DNA of 64,000 bases from Streptomyces clavifer (GTDB taxonomy: Bacteria; Actinomycetota; Actinomycetes; Streptomycetales; Streptomycetaceae), in NCBI GenBank assembly GCA_014651175.1, contig BMWJ01000002.1:620001-684000 (forward strand), written 5' to 3'. The notes under the pieces are model-generated. The model searched no databases and was not told the DNA's origin. It saw nothing but the letters and a program-made list of their open reading frames with translations. The stretch's first letter is position 1; each line of letters starts with the position of its first letter. Position numbers and translations under genes: made by a program. Of the stretch, positions 59,711-64,000 are shown piece by piece.

Positions 59711-60988
59711 TCAGGCGCGACCGGCCGTCTTCTGCGTCTTGCGGGTGATGGAGTCGATGACGACCGTGACGAGAAGAACAGCACCGGTGATCATGTAGTT
59801 GATCGGAGTGGCGATGCCCTCCAGCGCGAGGCCGTACTGGATCGAGACGATCACCATGACACCGAGCAGCGCGTTCCAGGTGCGGCCCCGGCCACCGAAG
59901 AGGCTGGTTCCGCCGATGACGGCCGCGGCGATGACGTTCATCAGGAGGTCGCCGCCGCCGGAGCCCTGGTTGGCCGCCGCGATCTTGGAGGCCCAGAACA
60001 GGCCGCCGATCGCCGCGAAGGTGCCGGCGATGGCGAAGACCGAGACACGGATCGCGGTGACGTTGATGCCCGCGCGGCGGGACGCCTCGACGCTGCCGCC
60101 GAGCGCGAAGATCTTCCGCCCGTAGGCGGTGCGGCGCAGGACGAAGTCCGTACCGACCAGGACGACGAGGAAGAGGACCAGGGCCAGCGGGAGACCGCGG
60201 TACTGGTTGAACATGAACGCCGCGCCGAAGCCGAACACCGCGAGGACCGCGGTGCGGATCGCGATGTCGATGATCGGCCGCGACGGGACGCCGACGGCCT
60301 CGCGGCGGCGGGTGTCCAGGAACGCGGAGAGGAAGTACCCGATCACCGCGACGGCGGCGAGGCCGTAGGCGGCGGCGACGTCCGCGAAGTAGTACGTGGT
60401 CAGCTTGCCGACGACGCCGTCGCTGTCCAGGTTGATCGTGCCCGTGTCACCGAGCAGCTGGAGCATGAAGCCCAGCCAGAACAGCAGACCGGCCAGGGTG
60501 ACGGCGAACGCCGGGGCGCCTATCCGTGCGAAGAAGAAGCCGTGGATGGCGCCGATGACCGCGCCGCTGGCGATCGCGATGAGGACGGCGAGCCACTCGT
60601 TCATGCCGTGCGTGACGCTGAGCACCGCGACGACGGCGCCCGAGACACCGCTGACCGAGCCGACCGAGAGGTCGATCTCGCCGAGCAGCAGCACGAAGAT
60701 GATGCCGACGGCCATCATGCCGGTGGCCACCATCGTCACGGCGATGTCGCTGACGTTCTTCGCCGAGAGGAACTCGGAGTTCAGGCTCTGGAAGACCACG
60801 CAGATGATGAGCAGGCCGACGATCACGGGGATCGAGCCGAGGTCACCACCGCGCATCTTGCGCTTGAACTCGGTGAGGTAGCCGCCGAGGCCCTGCTCGC
60901 GCACGAGGAGCCGGGGGTCGACCGCGATGTCGGCGCCCTTGGCAGCCTCCGGGTTGACCACTGCGGTGGACGTCTTGTCGGTTGTCAC
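59711..60988 (-). CDS. xylH: Sugar ABC transporter permease (XylH/RbsC type)
   Basis: 425 residues with about ten membrane helices. The family signature GIIFVLLLGEIDLSVGSVSG (about 95-114) and VIAAAVIGGTSLFGGRGR near 360 match carbohydrate permeases of the BPD-transp-2 family. A 45-residue hydrophilic N-terminus precedes the first helix. GTG at 60988 overlaps the xylG stop (GTGA), so subunit synthesis is coupled. Named by the synteny of whole operon and the ROK gene, with xylose as likely substrate. Confidence 0.92.
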   Translation of the reverse strand: MTTDKTSTAVVNPEAAKGADIAVDPRLLVREQGLGGYLTEFKRKMRGGDLGSIPVIVGLLIICVVFQSLNSEFLSAKNVSDIAVTMVATGMMAVGIIFVLLLGEIDLSVGSVSGVSGAVVAVLSVTHGMNEWLAVLIAIASGAVIGAIHGFFFARIGAPAFAVTLAGLLFWLGFMLQLLGDTGTINLDSDGVVGKLTTYYFADVAAAYGLAAVAVIGYFLSAFLDTRRREAVGVPSRPIIDIAIRTAVLAVFGFGAAFMFNQYRGLPLALVLFLVVLVGTDFVLRRTAYGRKIFALGGSVEASRRAGINVTAIRVSVFAIAGTFAAIGGLFWASKIAAANQGSGGGDLLMNVIAAAVIGGTSLFGGRGRTWNALLGVMVIVSIQYGLALEGIATPINYMITGAVLLVTVVIDSITRKTQKTAGRA

Positions 60989-61764
60989 TTCTGGGCCTCC
61001 GCGTTGCGCGCCGCACGACGGGTCACGGCGTTCTCCGTGGCACCCGTGATGGCGGAGATGATCTCTTCCTGCGAGGTGGTCTTCACGTCGAAGACCCCGT
61101 TGTTCCGGCCCAGCCGGAGCACGGCGACCTTGTCGGCGACGGCCTTCACATCGGCCATGTTGTGGCTGATGAGGATGACCGCGTGGCCTCGCTCGCGCAG
61201 CCGCTCGACGAGGTCGAGGACCTGCGCGGTCTGCTCGACGCCGAGCGCGGCGGTGGGCTCGTCGAGGATGACGAGCTTGGGCTCGCCCAGCATCGAGCGG
61301 GCGATGGCGACGGTCTGGCGCTGACCGCCGGAGAGCGACGCGATCGGGATGCGGACGCTCGGAATGCGGATCGACAGCGTGCTGAGGAGCTCGCGGGAGC
61401 GCCGCTCCATCTCGACCTCGTCCAGGATCCCGAACTTGCGGAGCTCCCTGCCGAGGTAGAGGTTGCCGACGACGTCGATGTTGTCGCAGAGCGCGAGGTC
61501 CTGGTAGACGGTCGCGATCCCCAGGTTCTGGGCGTCGTGGGGCTTGTTGATCTGGACCGGCCGGCCGTCCCACTCGATGACTCCGTCATCGATGGGGTGG
61601 ACCCCTGCGATCGTCTTGACCAGCGTTGATTTACCGGCTCCGTTGTCACCCACCAGGGCGACCACCTCACCGGCGTGGACCTCGAGCTCGACATCGGTGA
61701 GCGCCTGGACGGCACCGAATCGCTTGGAGACCCCTCGCAACGCCAACACGGGCGTAGCGGACAC
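60985..61764 (-). CDS. xylG: Sugar ABC transporter ATPase, single-domain XylG
   Basis: 259 residues with one complete ATPase domain: Walker A GDNGAGKST near 40, signature LSGGQRQT near 143, Walker B KLVILDEP near 162 and ISHN His near 197. RbsA/XylG proteins normally carry two such domains in about 500 residues; this has one and must function as a homodimer. An ATG at 61773 sits directly on its GGAG, whereas GTG at 61764 has correct spacing, so I prefer the latter. A hairpin separates it from xylF. Confidence 0.92.
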   Translation of the reverse strand: MSATPVLALRGVSKRFGAVQALTDVELEVHAGEVVALVGDNGAGKSTLVKTIAGVHPIDDGVIEWDGRPVQINKPHDAQNLGIATVYQDLALCDNIDVVGNLYLGRELRKFGILDEVEMERRSRELLSTLSIRIPSVRIPIASLSGGQRQTVAIARSMLGEPKLVILDEPTAALGVEQTAQVLDLVERLRERGHAVILISHNMADVKAVADKVAVLRLGRNNGVFDVKTTSQEEIISAITGATENAVTRRAARNAEAQK

Positions 61765-61862
61765 GTGAACCATCTCCTTCGCCGCCTGACCCGGCGGGGA
61801 TACCGCGCCTGGGGGGAGGCGCGGTGGTTGAGCAGAAGAGTGAGAAAGAGCAGAAGCGTTCC

Positions 61863-61912
61863 GTCCGGCGCCCCGCCCGGTAGCGGGACAGTTGGTGGGC
61901 GGGGCGCCGGAC
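61863..61912 (-). terminator. Intercistronic hairpin between xylF and xylG
   Basis: Perfect 16-bp stem (61863-61878 and 61897-61912) with an 18-nt loop, between the binding-protein gene and the ATPase/permease genes. Probably a leaky terminator or mRNA 3'-end stabiliser that raises xylF over xylGH. Confidence 0.75.
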
Positions 61913-61962
61913 AGGCTTCGGGTCCGCCCTTCCGGCCGTGCGGGCCGGTCGGGCGGTGGGGC

Positions 61963-63072
61963 CTACTTCAGGCCCGCGGCGTCGCAAGCGGCCTTGTACT
62001 TGGCCGTGCAGATCTCGTCGATCGTGTAGATACCGTCCTTGATGACGGTGTCGTTGATGTTCTCCTTGGTCAGCGAGACGACCGGGACGAGCACGGTGGC
62101 GATGCCCTTCGTACCGGCGTTGTCGACCTTGGACGTGGCGATGGTGTCGAGCTTCTCGCCCTTGGCGAGCGCGACGGCCATCTCCGCGGCGACGATGCCC
62201 TCCTGCGGGTACGGCTTGTAGACGCTCATGAACTGCTCACCGGTGACGATGCGCTGCACACCGGCGAGTTCGGCGTCCTGGCCGGTGACCGGCGGGAGCT
62301 TGCTGAGCCCGGCGGACTTGAGGGCCTGGATGATGCCGCCGGCCATGCCGTCGTTGGCGGAGTAGACGCCGACGATCTTGTCCTTGCCCAGGGCCGTGAT
62401 CGCGCCCTCCATGTTGGAGTTGGCGTTCTCCGGCTTCCACTCCTTGGTGTCGTACTCCTTGCCGTACGTGACCTTGCCGTCGAGGACCGACTTGGCGCCC
62501 TTCTTGAAGAGCGCGGCGTTCGGGTCGGTGATCGAGCCGTTCATCATCACGATGGTCGGCTTGGCGGCGTCGCCCAGGGCCTCCAGCAGTGCCTTGCCCT
62601 GCACACGGCCGACCTCTTCGTTGTCGAAGGAGGTGTAGGCGTCGATCGGGCCCTCGGCGAGGCGGTCGAAGGCGACGACGGGGATGCCCGCGTCCTTGGC
62701 CTTCTTCACGCTGTTCTCGATCGCCTTGGCGTCGACCGCGTCGACGATGAGCGCGTCGACCTTGTTCGTGATCATGGTGTCGACCTGCTGCGCCTGCAGC
62801 TTGGCGTCCTGCTTGGCGTTGGCGTAGACGACCTCGGCCTTGCCGCCGGTCAGCTCGCCGACCTTCTTCTCGATGATCGGCTTGTCGAACTTCTCGTACC
62901 GGGCGGTCACGTTCTCGGGAAGGAGCAGACCGATCTTGAGGTCGTCGCCCTTCTTGCCCGAGTCGGTGGTGGCCTTGTCGCCCGATTCCTTGGCACTGCC
63001 GCAAGCGGCGAGCGAAACGGCCATGGTGGTGGCGGCAACGGCAACGGCGGCACGACGCATACGCATGTTCAT
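61963..63072 (-). CDS. xylF: Sugar-binding lipoprotein of the xyl ABC transporter
   Basis: 369 residues. The lipobox is AVSLAACGSA (Cys near 24). The mature protein is a periplasmic-binding-protein-like type I fold: LKIGLLLPENVTARYEKFDK at the first strand, DALIVDAVDAKAIENSVKKA, GIPVVAFDRLAEGPIDAYTS near 133 and VGVYSANDGMAGGIIQALKS near 235, as in xylose-binding proteins. ATG at 63072 has GGGAGG upstream at normal distance. First gene of the operon. Confidence 0.94.
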   Translation of the reverse strand: MNMRMRRAAVAVAATTMAVSLAACGSAKESGDKATTDSGKKGDDLKIGLLLPENVTARYEKFDKPIIEKKVGELTGGKAEVVYANAKQDAKLQAQQVDTMITNKVDALIVDAVDAKAIENSVKKAKDAGIPVVAFDRLAEGPIDAYTSFDNEEVGRVQGKALLEALGDAAKPTIVMMNGSITDPNAALFKKGAKSVLDGKVTYGKEYDTKEWKPENANSNMEGAITALGKDKIVGVYSANDGMAGGIIQALKSAGLSKLPPVTGQDAELAGVQRIVTGEQFMSVYKPYPQEGIVAAEMAVALAKGEKLDTIATSKVDNAGTKGIATVLVPVVSLTKENINDTVIKDGIYTIDEICTAKYKAACDAAGLK

Positions 63073-63149
63073 CTTTCGAACCTCCCTGACGAGGCCGCGA
63101 CGTTGCGGCCGAGGTGGCTGGAAGTCAACTCGGCTGCAACGCCAGCGTC

Positions 63150-63192
63150 AAGGAGTAAATCCTTAACGAGATGACAACGGTGCCATTCGTTA
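63150..63192. promoter_or_regulatory. Inverted repeats upstream of xylF
   Basis: AAGGA/TCCTT arms (63150-63164, 5-nt spacer) and TAACGA/TCGTTA arms (63164-63169 and 63187-63192, 17-nt spacer) in a locally A+T-richer stretch between the ROK stop and xylF. Likely operator for the neighbouring ROK repressor or a LacI-type regulator. Confidence 0.45.
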
Positions 63193-63193
63193 T

Positions 63194-64000
63194 CTAAGTG
63201 AAGGCAGGCGTCGCAGCGGGGAGCGTGCTTTCCAAAAGGGTTGAATCCCCCATCTCGCTGAGGACGAGGGCCAGCGCACCCAGCACCTCGGCCCTGGCGC
63301 CGAGCGCGCCGGGCAGCACCGAGAGCTGTCGCGCCGCACTGGGGATGGCGTACCGCGAGACGGAGTCCCGGATGGGTCCGAGCACCAACTCCCCGGCCTC
63401 CGCGAGGGACCCGCCGAGAACGACCCTGCTCGGGTTGAGGAGATTGCAGAGGTTGGCCACCCCGCCGCCGATGTGCCGGCCCACGTCGCCGATGACCCGG
63501 CGGCAGCCCGGATCGCCCTCGCGGGCCAGCTGGACGACCCGCTCCATCGTGAGATCGGGCCCGTGGCTGGGCTGCAGCAGGGGCAGGACGTACCGGGCGG
63601 CGGTGAAGGTCTCCAGGCAGCCGCGGTTGCCGCAGCGGCACACGGGGCCCGACTCGTCGAGCGTGATGTGCCCGATCTCGCCCGCCGTACCGCCCGGCCC
63701 GCGGTAGATGTTCCCCTCGATCACCAGACCGGCGCCGACGCCGCTGGCGACCTTGATGTAGGCGAGGTCCCTGACCCCGCGGCCGCTGCCCCAGACGAGC
63801 TCACCCAGCGCCCCGAGGTTGGCGTCGTTGTCGACGTACACCGGCACACCCAGGCGCCCCGCGAGCTCCTGGCTGGGATTGATGCCCGTCCAGCCCGGCA
63901 GGATCGAGGTGGAGCCCAGCGTGCCGGACTCGACGTCGATCGGCCCCGGCACACCCAGGCCCACGCCGATCACCTTCTCGGGACTTATCCCGGTGGTCTC
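63194..64000 (-). CDS. rok7B7: ROK-family transcriptional regulator (partial), Rok7B7-like
   Basis: The frame is open to the right edge, so about 268 C-terminal residues are visible and the helix-turn-helix end is missing. The ROK sugar-kinase-like part shows the zinc motif GEIGHITLDESGPVCRCGNR followed by GCLE (about 63590-63660), the DNDANLGALGE segment and GVGLGVPGPID. In S. coelicolor Rok7B7 lies next to xylFGH and controls antibiotic production and xylose transport, and the same arrangement occurs here. The name rests on this synteny. Confidence 0.85.
   Translation of the reverse strand, partial: ETTGISPEKVIGVGLGVPGPIDVESGTLGSTSILPGWTGINPSQELAGRLGVPVYVDNDANLGALGELVWGSGRGVRDLAYIKVASGVGAGLVIEGNIYRGPGGTAGEIGHITLDESGPVCRCGNRGCLETFTAARYVLPLLQPSHGPDLTMERVVQLAREGDPGCRRVIGDVGRHIGGGVANLCNLLNPSRVVLGGSLAEAGELVLGPIRDSVSRYAIPSAARQLSVLPGALGARAEVLGALALVLSEMGDSTLLESTLPAATPAFT

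Overview
The window is a high-G+C actinobacterial chromosome segment, almost certainly Streptomyces. It carries the sporulation regulator whiI next to hemE, a DUF3000 gene and rnd, a xylFGH sugar ABC operon under a ROK regulator, and a cytoplasmic-type contractile injection system. From memory, the order of genes from about 25.8 kb to the right end resembles the SCO6061-to-SCO6008 block of S. coelicolor. The injection-system genes that open this window sit elsewhere in that reference (about SCO4242-4263), so their position here is lineage-specific.

Region 1 (1-19.2 kb, minus strand) is one tightly packed, translationally coupled operon for an extracellular contractile injection system (eCIS). 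It reads sheath, tube, T4-type baseplate protein, Pro/Arg-rich linker protein, cap (Pvc16/DUF4255), AAA+ ATPase, a small protein, a 2113-residue DUF4157 protein with a nuclease-like C-terminus, a candidate immunity protein, Cis7, a LysM protein, hub, spike, PAAR-like tip, gp25, and a gp6-like baseplate wedge that runs off the left edge. No tail fibre or obvious tape measure is inside the window.

Region 2 (19.2-25.8 kb) is accessory. It has an A+T-richer divergent promoter zone, a small Cys-rich protein, a coding remnant, a 689-residue protein of unknown function, and a TetR regulator with two perfect operators ahead of an MMPL exporter.

Region 3 (25.8-36.1 kb) is mostly conserved housekeeping: msrB, murC, a RibD-like reductase, a ZapE-like ATPase, OsmC, a Tat-exported PhoX-like protein, a polysaccharide deacetylase lipoprotein, an AIM24 protein, a Pth2-type hydrolase and a DUF4142 protein.

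Region 4 (36.2-39.5 kb) is a compact set that may be an undescribed peptide- or protein-modification system. A DUF692/MNIO enzyme is fused to a helical C-terminal domain and sits 5 bp ahead of a TIGR04222-type membrane protein with an eight-cysteine Gly/Ser tail. A tail-less paralogue follows.

Region 5 (39.7-48.8 kb) holds heme synthesis (hemQ, hemY, hemE), a DUF4349 lipoprotein, a CoA-disulfide-reductase-like flavoprotein, DUF3000, whiI with a sigma-WhiG-like promoter, and rnd.

Region 6 (49.3-64 kb) has fadA-fadB, a beta-propeller-like protein, an LCP-family cell-wall protein, a NYN/PIN-like protein, an amino-acid permease, dxs, and the xylH-xylG-xylF operon with a ROK repressor truncated by the right edge. 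Many transcription units end in long perfect hairpins. Several genes without a Shine-Dalgarno sequence have a TANNNT hexamer 7 nt before the start codon, as expected of leaderless mRNAs. No rRNA, tRNA, CRISPR array or insertion sequence was seen.
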